Shown here one piece after another: positions 34,198 to 42,545 of a stretch of DNA of 64,000 nucleotides; position 1 is the stretch's first letter; each line of letters starts with the position of its first letter. The position numbers were made by a program, and so were the translations under genes. This stretch comes from Lewinellaceae bacterium (GTDB taxonomy: Bacteria; Bacteroidota; Bacteroidia; Chitinophagales; Saprospiraceae): assembly GCA_020636105.1 (NCBI GenBank), contig JACJYL010000001.1:4610001-4674000 (forward strand), given 5' to 3'. Under the pieces are notes generated by a model. The model made no database searches, was not told the DNA's origin, and saw only the letters and a list, made by a program, of their open reading frames with translations.

Positions 34198-36273
34198 ATG
34201 AAAAGCCTGATCCATCTTACCAGCTCCTTTTTTATTATTTTATTCCTCGCCGGTTGCCAGTCTTCTGTATCGACTGATTTCATAAATGAAAGTCCTGAAG
34301 CCTTTAACCAACGTATGCAATGGTGGCGCGATGCCGGCTTTGGCATGTTCATTCACTGGGGCCCTTCTTCGGTGCCTGCCGGCATTTACAAGGGAGAGGA
34401 GGTGGACGGGGCAGCGGAGTGGATCATGTTCAGCGCCAAAATTCCCGTGGAGGAATACGAAAAATTTCCGCCTCAGTTCAACCCGGTCCAATTCGATGCA
34501 AAAGAATGGGTGCGTATCGCCAAAGACGCAGGCATGAAATATATAGTGATCACCTCCAAACATCACGACGGTTTTGCCATGTGGGATTCGAAAGTCAGCC
34601 ATTATGATATCATCGATGCCACGCCCTATGGCAAAGATGTTTTGAAAGAACTGGCGCGGGAATGTGAAGCGGCCGGGATAAAATTTTGCTTTTATCATTC
34701 CATTATGGACTGGCACCACCCTTTGGCCAGCGGCAACACTTTCCCGGAGTACCGGGAAAAATACCTCAAACCTCAACTGAAGGAATTGCTGACAGAATAC
34801 GGGGACATTGGCGTTTTGTGGTTTGACGGAGAGTGGATACCGGAATGGTCCGAAGAACAGGGCCGTGACCTTTATCAATACGTTAGAAATTTACAGCCTG
34901 ACATCATCATCAATAACCGGGTGGGGAAAGGCCGTCAGGGGATGCAGGGCATGACCAAAGAAGGTGAATTTGTCGGCGATTTTGGCACCCCCGAGCAGGA
35001 AATTCTGGAGGGTACGTCTGACCTGGACTGGGAATCCTGTATGACCATGAATACCAGCTGGGGGTATAAAAAGAACGACGACAACTGGAAATCTGCCGGG
35101 ATGCTGATCCATAACCTGGTCGATATTGCCGCCAAAGGGGGTAATTACCTCCTTAATGTGGGCCCTACGGCCGAAGGACTGATTCCTGGCCCCAGTGTGG
35201 AACGCCTGGCCGAAATGGGACAATGGATGAAGGTGAATGGAGAAGCGATTTACAATACCTCAAAATTCGCCACTTATGCCGAACAGGATATCGTGCGGTA
35301 CACCCAAAAAGGGGCCGCTTTATATGCCACTTTCCTGGAGTGGCCGGGCAGGACTTTTACCCTGAAATACGCAAAACCCGAGCCCGACAGGGACATAATT
35401 CTATTGGGATATGATCGTCCTCTGCCCTGGTCATGGGATAAGGAAAAAGGGTTGACAGTAACCTTTCCTGAAGCCTGGCAGCAATCGAAAAACCGCCCCG
35501 TGAAATATGCCTGGACCCTCAAAATGAAGGCCGCTGCCGCCGAGGTGGCGGAAACACCGGCAATCAGCAGTCCCCGGGTAAAAAATGTGCAAAAAGAATT
35601 GTTCGGGGAAGAAGTAATGGTAACGCTTTCCAGTGCCAGCCCCGAAGCCAGCATACACTACACCCTGGACGGCCGCGAACCGGACCTTTCTGCTCCTGTT
35701 TATAAAGAACCTCTCCTGCTCAGGCAATCTGCCGTGGTCAAGGCTTTTGCCTCCCAACCGGGCATCATTGCCAGCCCGGTGAGTATTGCAGAATTCATCA
35801 GGACCACCAAATTCAAGAGCCTCGATCTTAAGTCCGAGATTAGCCCCAATTACCCGGCATTGGGCAAACTCACCCTGAGCGATAACGTTCGCGCCACTAC
35901 CGACTTTCACGATGGCAACTGGCTCGGTTTTGAGGGCAATGACTTTGAAGTCGTCATTGATCTGGGGACCGTTAAACCTGTCAAAAAAATAAGAGTGGGG
36001 TTCCTCCAGAATATAGGTTCCTGGATTTTCTATCCCCAGCAACTGGAGTATGCGGTTTCTGAGGATGGCAAAATTTTTTCATCCGTTTTTAAATATAACC
36101 ACTCAACCCGGGAAACGGACAAAAACGGTATAAATGATTTTAATTGTGCTCCCCAAAATACCAGGGCCCGTTACCTGAAAATCAGGGCAAAAAATATAGG
36201 CATCTGCCCTGAATGGCATGGAGGTTCGGGAGGAAAGGCCTGGCTGTTCGTGGATGAAGTGATGGTCGAGTGA
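34198..36273 (+). CDS. alpha-L-fucosidase lipoprotein (GH29)
   Basis: A 691-aa exported retaining fucosidase. Signal with lipobox FLAGC (Cys 20). GH29 barrel: FGMFIHWGPSSVPAG, YIVITSKHHDGFAMWDS and the nucleophile Asp 210 in VLWFDGEW. The acid/base Glu cannot be fixed from sequence, as it varies in this family. A chitobiase-type CHB_HEX_C_1 domain (residues about 470-530, IHYTLDGREPD) and a C-terminal F5/8-type discoidin-like domain (540-690) follow, probably for glycan binding. The upstream ATG 34165 would spoil the signal. It heads a cluster of glycosidase genes and removes fucose from host or plant-type glycans. Confidence 0.92.
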   Translation: MKSLIHLTSSFFIILFLAGCQSSVSTDFINESPEAFNQRMQWWRDAGFGMFIHWGPSSVPAGIYKGEEVDGAAEWIMFSAKIPVEEYEKFPPQFNPVQFDAKEWVRIAKDAGMKYIVITSKHHDGFAMWDSKVSHYDIIDATPYGKDVLKELARECEAAGIKFCFYHSIMDWHHPLASGNTFPEYREKYLKPQLKELLTEYGDIGVLWFDGEWIPEWSEEQGRDLYQYVRNLQPDIIINNRVGKGRQGMQGMTKEGEFVGDFGTPEQEILEGTSDLDWESCMTMNTSWGYKKNDDNWKSAGMLIHNLVDIAAKGGNYLLNVGPTAEGLIPGPSVERLAEMGQWMKVNGEAIYNTSKFATYAEQDIVRYTQKGAALYATFLEWPGRTFTLKYAKPEPDRDIILLGYDRPLPWSWDKEKGLTVTFPEAWQQSKNRPVKYAWTLKMKAAAAEVAETPAISSPRVKNVQKELFGEEVMVTLSSASPEASIHYTLDGREPDLSAPVYKEPLLLRQSAVVKAFASQPGIIASPVSIAEFIRTTKFKSLDLKSEISPNYPALGKLTLSDNVRATTDFHDGNWLGFEGNDFEVVIDLGTVKPVKKIRVGFLQNIGSWIFYPQQLEYAVSEDGKIFSSVFKYNHSTRETDKNGINDFNCAPQNTRARYLKIRAKNIGICPEWHGGSGGKAWLFVDEVMVE

Positions 36274-36384
36274 CTTTTCTTTGGGTTATTAGGTGGGGGA
36301 TTTTTTATTCGTTTAAATAATCCTCATTTTGCAGCAACAAAAGCTTTTTAGCTTGAGAAAATAAAAATACAAATCCGAATACTC

Positions 36385-37749
36385 ATGAAATTGATAAAAT
36401 TCTTTGCCCTCCTCTTCTTCGTCTCTCTTATCCATTTTTCCTGCAAAAAAGAGGACCCGACCCCTCCGGGGGATGACGGCACAACCTATACCCAGTACGG
36501 AACGCCTTTTGCCGATGTTCCCGCTACGGCGGATATCGTGATGTATGAGGTTAACCTCAGGGCTTTTAGCCAGGGTGGGAATCTACAGGGCGTTATTGAT
36601 CGGTTGGATGAGTTGAAGGCACTCGGGACCAATGTGATCTGGCTGATGCCCATTTATCCTATCGGGCAGGTCAATTCTGTCAACTCTCCTTATTCTGTTA
36701 AAGATTATAAGGCCGTGAGCCCGGAATATGGGACATTGGAAAGTCTGCAAACTCTGACGGATGAGGCCCACGCCAGGGGAATGGCCATCGTGCTCGATTG
36801 GGTCGCCAACCATACCTCCTGGGACAATGCATGGATCGAAAACAAAACATGGTACACCCAGGATGCCTCCGGCAATATCATCCATCCTGCGGGCACCAAC
36901 TGGATGGATGTGGCCGACCTTAATTTTGCCAACACCAATATGCGGGAAGCCATGATCGATGCCATGGAATACTGGGTATTCGAAGCCAATGTGGATGGTT
37001 TTCGTTGTGATTATGCCGATGGGGTGCCCTTTGATTTTTGGAAACAGGCCATCGATGAATTGAGATCGGCCCCTGACCGCCAGCTCATTTTCCTGGCGGA
37101 AGGCGATCGCAGTGATCATTATGCTGCCGGTTTTGATATGACTTACGGGTGGAGTTTTTATGGAGCCGTAAAGAGTGTATTCGGCGGATCCTCGGCCGGC
37201 AACCTCTACCTGACCCATAACAGTGAATATAGCGGCATTCCTTCCGGTAAGCAAAAATTGCGTTTTACGACCAACCACGATGAGTCGGCCTGGGACAAAA
37301 CGCCTATGGTCTTGTTCAACGGAAAAAAGGGCGCTCTGGCCGCTTCCGTGATGACGATCTTCATGGGTGGGGTGCCTTTGTTCTATACTGGCCAGGAAGT
37401 GGGCCGTACCAGCAATGTGCCCTTTTTCTCCAATTCGCCTATCAACTGGAATGATAATCCCGATATGCTGCAGGCTTACCAGGAGATCATGGCTTTTTAC
37501 ACCCAGTCGGAAGCGGCCAAAACGGGAACGAATACCCATTATTCCGATCCCAAGGTGGTTTGCTTCAAAAAGGTATCGGGCAATGAATCCTTATTGGTAA
37601 TGGTCAATGCGCGGAACAGCCAGTCGAGTTTTTCCCTGCCCGCCGCACTCCAAAATACCAGTTGGACCAATGCCCTTACCGGGGAAATCACCGAACTGGG
37701 TTCATCATTGACCCTTGAAAATTACCAGTATTTGCTTTTGACCCAATAG
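36385..37749 (+). CDS. alpha-amylase family lipoprotein (GH13)
   Basis: A 454-aa lipoprotein (lipobox LIHFSC, Cys 20) of the GH13 family. It shows VIWLMPIYPIG (region I neighbourhood), LDWVANHTS, nucleophile Asp in FRCDYADG (about residue 210), acid/base Glu in FLAEGDR (about 239) and the transition-state Asp in TTNHDES (about 298). Barrel and C-terminal beta domain are present, so it should hydrolyse alpha-1,4- or alpha-1,6-linked glucans on the cell surface or in the periplasm. Exact specificity is not readable. It is 50 bases before the sensor-cyclase gene. Confidence 0.9.
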   Translation: MKLIKFFALLFFVSLIHFSCKKEDPTPPGDDGTTYTQYGTPFADVPATADIVMYEVNLRAFSQGGNLQGVIDRLDELKALGTNVIWLMPIYPIGQVNSVNSPYSVKDYKAVSPEYGTLESLQTLTDEAHARGMAIVLDWVANHTSWDNAWIENKTWYTQDASGNIIHPAGTNWMDVADLNFANTNMREAMIDAMEYWVFEANVDGFRCDYADGVPFDFWKQAIDELRSAPDRQLIFLAEGDRSDHYAAGFDMTYGWSFYGAVKSVFGGSSAGNLYLTHNSEYSGIPSGKQKLRFTTNHDESAWDKTPMVLFNGKKGALAASVMTIFMGGVPLFYTGQEVGRTSNVPFFSNSPINWNDNPDMLQAYQEIMAFYTQSEAAKTGTNTHYSDPKVVCFKKVSGNESLLVMVNARNSQSSFSLPAALQNTSWTNALTGEITELGSSLTLENYQYLLLTQ

Positions 37750-37799
37750 AATTATTGTAAAATGGAGTAACTTGTGGGCATTGAGTTAACAATCAATGA

Positions 37800-40700
37800 A
37801 TGAGAAAACACAAACAGTTATTTTGGAAATTCTACCTTTTTCTGAGCCTGTTTTCGGGCCTGGTCTTGTTCTTTGCCTGCGACCGGGAGGATGTGGACGG
37901 TTCTTTTCCTTCAAATTTTAAACAGCCCGTGGTAATGGACGTCAAGGGCTACCAGATTCCAACAGACAGCCTGCCGGTGATCTCCGCGTTTCAATTCAAA
38001 CCTAAAAGGGTGGCCCTAAAAGCCCCCAGGGTGATGAGGGCTCATAAAAATGTCACTTTGTTGCCTGAGCATATTCCCAGCGTTCCTGTAGATACTTCCA
38101 CCTTACAAGTCATCACTCCCGGGAGTGGTTCCGTTCCTCTTCCGGAGGTATTTTCGGCAAAAGGCAAAAAAGTGGCCGCTGGCTTACCCAATGTCAAAAA
38201 AGCCAAAGATATGGCTTTCAGAGATCCTAATCCTGCCAGCTTCAGCAGTTTTGGAAAATTGCAGGGGTTGAAAACCACTGTTATCCAGGATATGCTTACC
38301 GACAGGATGGGCAACCTTTGGGTGGCTATGTGGAGTGGAGGAGTCCTGAGGTACGATGGCCGTCAATTTACGGAATATACGACTGAGGAAGGACTCATCG
38401 ATAACCTGGTCACTTCTGTCAACGAAATGCGGAATGGCGATCTTTGGTTTGGTACCTGGAACCAGGGAATTTGCCGGTTCGACGGGCATACCTTTACCCA
38501 ATTTGGTCCTACGACAGGATTTTTTGGCACTCATGTTGATGCGTTTTATGAAGATGAAGCCAGGGGGATCTGGTTTGGTTCCTCCGAAGGGCTGTTTTTA
38601 TACGACGGAAACACTTTTACCCTTTATGGAGAACGGCAGGGCATAAAACATGTCGAAAGCATATCCGGAGACCGAAAAGGGAACATGTGGCTGGCTACCA
38701 GAGGGGGGATAATAAAGTTTGATGGCAGATCATTTTTGGTGTTGGATACGCTTAGCGGCCTCAATGATAACCTGTCCAATATTGTTTACGAAGACCATTC
38801 AGGGAACTTGTGGATCGGCACGATTTCTGGGGCCAATAGATTTGATGGGAAAACCATGCAAAGCTACACGTCAAAGGAAGGGTTTACCGATGCCCATGTT
38901 CAATCGATCGTTGAAGACAACCGGGGAAATTTGTGGTTTGGCACGGCCAATGGATTGTTCATGTATGACGGGGGATCTTTTCAGAAATTCACCAAGGATG
39001 AAGGCCTGCCCTCGAATGTGGCATGGACCCTTGAAAAGGACCATTCGGGGAATATCTGGATCGGAACTGAAAACGGTTTGGCGGTCTATAAGGGCAGCAG
39101 TTTTACCCATTTTACAGAACATGACGGGTTGGGCAACAACAAAGTCAGCCATATTTTTGAAGCCCGGGACAGTTCCTTATGGCTGGGGCAATACGGCGGA
39201 GGGCTCACCCGGTACGATGGAAAACAATTCACCAATTATACGACGGAACAGGGCTTGCCGGATAACCTCATCTTTGCCGCTGATCAGGAAGACAACGGAG
39301 ACCTGTGGCTTGCAACGAATATTGGCATCGCGAAATTCGACGGCAAGTTTTTTACCTGGTACAATGATACACTGAAGACTTCATGTCTTGAAATGATGAA
39401 AGATGACAATGGAAATTTGTGGTTCCTTCAGGGAGGACTGGGGCTGGTCATTTATGAACCTTCTTCCTCTGGCAGGGAGGGGGCTTTTAAAATCATGGCT
39501 ACTGAATATCCAGGTATTATTGCCAATGGAAAAGACCTATTGATCGATCACCATGGAAATTTATGGGTGGCAGGGGATCTGGGTATTATGGAAATACGAC
39601 TAAGAAAAGACGGTACGGTTCTCTCTGCCAGCAGCTACACTGCGGAACAGGGTTTGCCGGATGCCTGGATCTATTCCATGATTGAGGATAAAGATGGAAT
39701 CATCTGGATGGCCACACGGGATGGGGGATTGCTCAGATGTGAACCGACCGACGATCCGGATAGAAAGACTTTCTTTTATTTTACCGAAGACCAGGGGCTG
39801 GTCAGCAATAACCTCACTGGGTTGGAAATAGACAGATCGGGCAATATCTGGATAGGGACGAGGTACGGATTGAGCATGTTGTCTGGGGAAAAGGCACAGT
39901 CGATTACGGAAAAAGCGAAAACCGCCAGCATTCGTTCCACGGACATTTTTTTCAGGAACTTCACCTATGGAGACGGATTCCTCGGCGTCGGGGCCGGGCC
40001 GATCCATGAAGATCGCAAAGGCACCATTTGGGTGGGAGCCAATGATCGGCTGTCCGTGGTGCACCCGGGGGCATTCGAGGTAGATTCTCTGCCCCCCCAT
40101 ATGCAGTTGACCGATGTGGCTTTGTTCAACGAAAAGATCTCCTGGCAGGAGGTGCTTTATAAAAAAGACAGTACCATGATCCTCGGGAACGGCATTCGTG
40201 TAGGGCCTTTTTCATTCGACAGCATTTCACGATTTTATAATGTACCACAAAATCTGGGGCTTAAATACAATAACAATTCTCTGACTTTCAATTATATAGG
40301 CGTTACTACCAACAGCAGCCAGGGTGTCAAATACCAATATATGCTCGATGGACTGGAAAAAAACTGGAACATTCCCACCACGGAGACCGAGGCTAATTAT
40401 GGGAATCTTCCCTATGGTTCTTATACCTTTATGGTGAAAGCGATGAACAGTTCCGGTTATTGGAGCGAGCCTTTTGAATACGGTTTCGAGATTTGGCCTG
40501 CATGGTGGCAAACAAGATGGTTCCGCTTTTCGTTGGTTGCGATGGTCATCATTTCGTTTATCTTGTTTTACCGGTGGAGAACTGCCGCCATTAGACACAG
40601 GGCCAAAAAACTGGAAGAAGAAGTCTATAAGGCCACCCGTGTGATCATGAACCAAAAGAAGACAGTAGAGGAAGAAAAGAAAAAAAGTGACGATCTGTTG

Positions 40701-41315
40701 CTAAATATCCTTCCCGCAGAAATAGCGGAAGAATTAAAAACCAAAGGGTCAGCTGATGCGAAACTGATCGAGGAGGTAACCGTTCTTTTTACCGACTTCA
40801 AGGATTTTACGAGGATATCGGAAAAGATGACCCCGGAATCACTGGTAGCAGAGATCGACGAATGTTACTCCGAATTTGATCGAATCATGCAAAGACACGG
40901 CGTTGAAAAAATTAAGACCATCGGCGATTCCTATATGGCCGCGGGTGGTTTGCCCACCCCCAACAGGACACATCCCAAGGACGTGTTAAGGGCAGCCCTG
41001 GAAATACAAAAATATGTCAGTGCCCGCATGGAAGAACGGAAAAAAGCGGGAAAGGTCTTTTTTGAGAACCGCATAGGGATCCACACAGGACCAGTGGTGG
41101 CAGGTATCGTTGGTGTAAAAAAATATTCCTACGATATTTGGGGAGATACGGTGAATACCGCGAACCGAATGGAAAGCGCCTGCGAGGTGGGAAAGGTAAA
41201 TATTTCCGGGGCTACTTACGAATTGGTGAAAGACGAGTTTAAATGCGAGTACCGTGGCAAAATATCGGTCAAAGGCAAAGGCGAAATCGATATGTATTTT
41301 GTTAAACAGCTCTAA
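37800..41315 (+). CDS. propeller-sensor adenylate cyclase (class III)
   Basis: A 1171-aa membrane protein. An N-terminal signal with lipobox FFAC (Asp at +2) is followed by about 14 two-component-regulator propeller repeats (residues 150-760; e.g. NLWVAMWSGGVLRYDGRQF, GNIWIGTENGLAVYKG) and a Y_Y_Y domain (residues about 815-895). Then come one transmembrane helix (905-923), a coiled signalling helix (LLLNILPAEIAEELK) and a class III cyclase. Metal Asp residues lie in LFTDFKDFT and TIGDSYMA. Lys in EKIKTIGD and Asp in SYDIWGDTVNTA match the adenine-selecting pair, so cAMP, not cGMP, is the likely product. Propeller sensors of this type normally end in a histidine kinase. The glycosidase neighbours suggest a carbohydrate ligand. 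Confidence 0.92.
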   Translation: MRKHKQLFWKFYLFLSLFSGLVLFFACDREDVDGSFPSNFKQPVVMDVKGYQIPTDSLPVISAFQFKPKRVALKAPRVMRAHKNVTLLPEHIPSVPVDTSTLQVITPGSGSVPLPEVFSAKGKKVAAGLPNVKKAKDMAFRDPNPASFSSFGKLQGLKTTVIQDMLTDRMGNLWVAMWSGGVLRYDGRQFTEYTTEEGLIDNLVTSVNEMRNGDLWFGTWNQGICRFDGHTFTQFGPTTGFFGTHVDAFYEDEARGIWFGSSEGLFLYDGNTFTLYGERQGIKHVESISGDRKGNMWLATRGGIIKFDGRSFLVLDTLSGLNDNLSNIVYEDHSGNLWIGTISGANRFDGKTMQSYTSKEGFTDAHVQSIVEDNRGNLWFGTANGLFMYDGGSFQKFTKDEGLPSNVAWTLEKDHSGNIWIGTENGLAVYKGSSFTHFTEHDGLGNNKVSHIFEARDSSLWLGQYGGGLTRYDGKQFTNYTTEQGLPDNLIFAADQEDNGDLWLATNIGIAKFDGKFFTWYNDTLKTSCLEMMKDDNGNLWFLQGGLGLVIYEPSSSGREGAFKIMATEYPGIIANGKDLLIDHHGNLWVAGDLGIMEIRLRKDGTVLSASSYTAEQGLPDAWIYSMIEDKDGIIWMATRDGGLLRCEPTDDPDRKTFFYFTEDQGLVSNNLTGLEIDRSGNIWIGTRYGLSMLSGEKAQSITEKAKTASIRSTDIFFRNFTYGDGFLGVGAGPIHEDRKGTIWVGANDRLSVVHPGAFEVDSLPPHMQLTDVALFNEKISWQEVLYKKDSTMILGNGIRVGPFSFDSISRFYNVPQNLGLKYNNNSLTFNYIGVTTNSSQGVKYQYMLDGLEKNWNIPTTETEANYGNLPYGSYTFMVKAMNSSGYWSEPFEYGFEIWPAWWQTRWFRFSLVAMVIISFILFYRWRTAAIRHRAKKLEEEVYKATRVIMNQKKTVEEEKKKSDDLLLNILPAEIAEELKTKGSADAKLIEEVTVLFTDFKDFTRISEKMTPESLVAEIDECYSEFDRIMQRHGVEKIKTIGDSYMAAGGLPTPNRTHPKDVLRAALEIQKYVSARMEERKKAGKVFFENRIGIHTGPVVAGIVGVKKYSYDIWGDTVNTANRMESACEVGKVNISGATYELVKDEFKCEYRGKISVKGKGEIDMYFVKQL

Positions 41316-41347
41316 TCCTCATTATTTCAACGGTATAATAAATACTT

Positions 41348-41495
41348 TACCGTGCACTTTTTGTGTTACGTTGATTTTCACTGATCATTTTGGTTGTTTT
41401 GCCTTATTTTTTCGACAAAAGCAAGGAATGTCATTGTATTCCATCTGCGAGAACCAACCATGAATTTTCAGGGCTTTCCCCCAAAGTGTATGGTA
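41348..41495. repeat. inverted-repeat element family D, copy 2 (covarying arms)
   Basis: 148 bp. Arm TACCGTGCACTT (41348-41359) pairs with AAGTGTATGGTA (41484-41495), 12 pairs including two G-U. Compared with copy 1, two pairs changed on both sides (A-T to C-G and T-A to C-G). Shared inner text: TTTTTGTGT, GATTTTCACTGAT, GAATGTCATTGTATTCC. Confidence 0.68.
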
Positions 41496-41515
41496 ATAAT
41501 AAACTGAATAAATCC

Positions 41516-41977
41516 ATGGATCAACTGACCATAAGAAAGGCGAGAAATTCCGATTTCGAACCGGTTTATCAATTCGTTTGTGCCCTGGAAGAGCAGGTAT
41601 TTGATAAAGTGAAACAGGAAAAAATATTTAAGGAAAATATTGAAAACCCGAACAATATTTACCTCATTGCCACCCTGGGACAGGAATCGGTTGGCTTTTT
41701 AAGCTGCCATGCGCAAAACCTGATGCACCATGGCGGCCTGGTAGGGGAGATACAAGAGATGTATGTCGTGCCTGAACACCGCAGCCTCGGATTAGGACAA
41801 AAACTGCTCGACTTCCTCAAGGAACTGGCCCGGTCAAAAAAGATCATTCAACTCGAAGTGACTTCCAATGTGAAGCGAAAAAAAGCCCATGAATTTTACC
41901 GGAATACAGGTTTTGTGGCTACGCACAGAAAATTTGTGTGTCCCCTGCCTCCTCCGTTTTTTGTGCCAGCACCCTAG
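41516..41977 (+). CDS. GNAT acetyltransferase
   Basis: A 153-aa N-acetyltransferase: TIRKARNSDFEPVYQF, VGFLSCHAQNL, then the acetyl-CoA loop VVPEHRSLGLGQKLL (Q/RxxGxG/A-type) and AHEFYRNTGFV. ATG 41516 matches the family N-terminus; the frame is open upstream inside repeat D. The final dozen residues (PLPPPFFVPAP) are encoded antisense to a broken glycosyltransferase, so the 3' end appears to have been replaced by a rearrangement. Substrate unknown. Confidence 0.82.
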   Translation: MDQLTIRKARNSDFEPVYQFVCALEEQVFDKVKQEKIFKENIENPNNIYLIATLGQESVGFLSCHAQNLMHHGGLVGEIQEMYVVPEHRSLGLGQKLLDFLKELARSKKIIQLEVTSNVKRKKAHEFYRNTGFVATHRKFVCPLPPPFFVPAP

Positions 41978-42250
41978 TAGCCTGCTTGCTGACTTCCTGC
42001 TGATGCGTCCCGGCACCGGGATAGGTGTCAGCATCGACCAAAAGGAGCCAATCGCCTTTTGCCAGGGAATCCCCGTATTCCTGACCCGCGAAATGTGACG
42101 GACGGGTTCAAATGCAATTTTCCCTCCCATGGAAGCTGTGATGCTCACCGTATAATCATTGTTGTCACAAACGAAAATTTCCCAGTTGATGGCCTCCTGT
42201 GGCTGGGCGACAAGGGGAATCCGGATGTTTTCAAGCGTATTTTTATCCAT
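41945..42250 (-). pseudogene. family 2 glycosyltransferase fragment
   Basis: The minus strand from ATG 42250 reads MDKNTLENIRIPLVA, NWEIFVCDNND, IAFEPVRHISRVRNTG, the N-terminal GT-A signature of GT2 enzymes. After a frameshift near 42068 a second minus frame continues LAKGDWLLLVDADTYPG, which contains the metal-binding DAD. Nothing follows beyond about 41945, where it meets the end of the GNAT gene tail to tail. It is a remnant of roughly 100 residues and is one of the only minus-strand coding traces in the window. The 295 bases 42251-42545 hold no gene. Confidence 0.68.
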
Positions 42251-42545
42251 TTTTATTCATTGCGGGCCGGGATAATTAAAGATAATACTATGATGATCGA
42301 TTCATCGGTGTAATTGATCATTTTCTACGGGAAGTCGGTAATTTTTATTGCCATCATTAAAACCGGTCTAAATAATCATGAAGTACCTTAATCCTTTTGG
42401 ATTTGTGGGGTTAAAAAAGTATTTTTAAGAAAAATTGAGAAGCGTTTTTCCCCGGTTAAAAAAATGTATTCCGATTTTGAGAACACCAATTTTATATCGA
42501 TTTTTTTTTTGTTAGAGCAATATTGATAATCTAAATTCAAGAAAA

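Noticed and set aside
36583..37539. 318-codon minus-strand ORF
   Set aside because: Antisense shadow of the GH13 gene at 36385, with His/Ile-rich sequence typical of reverse reading.
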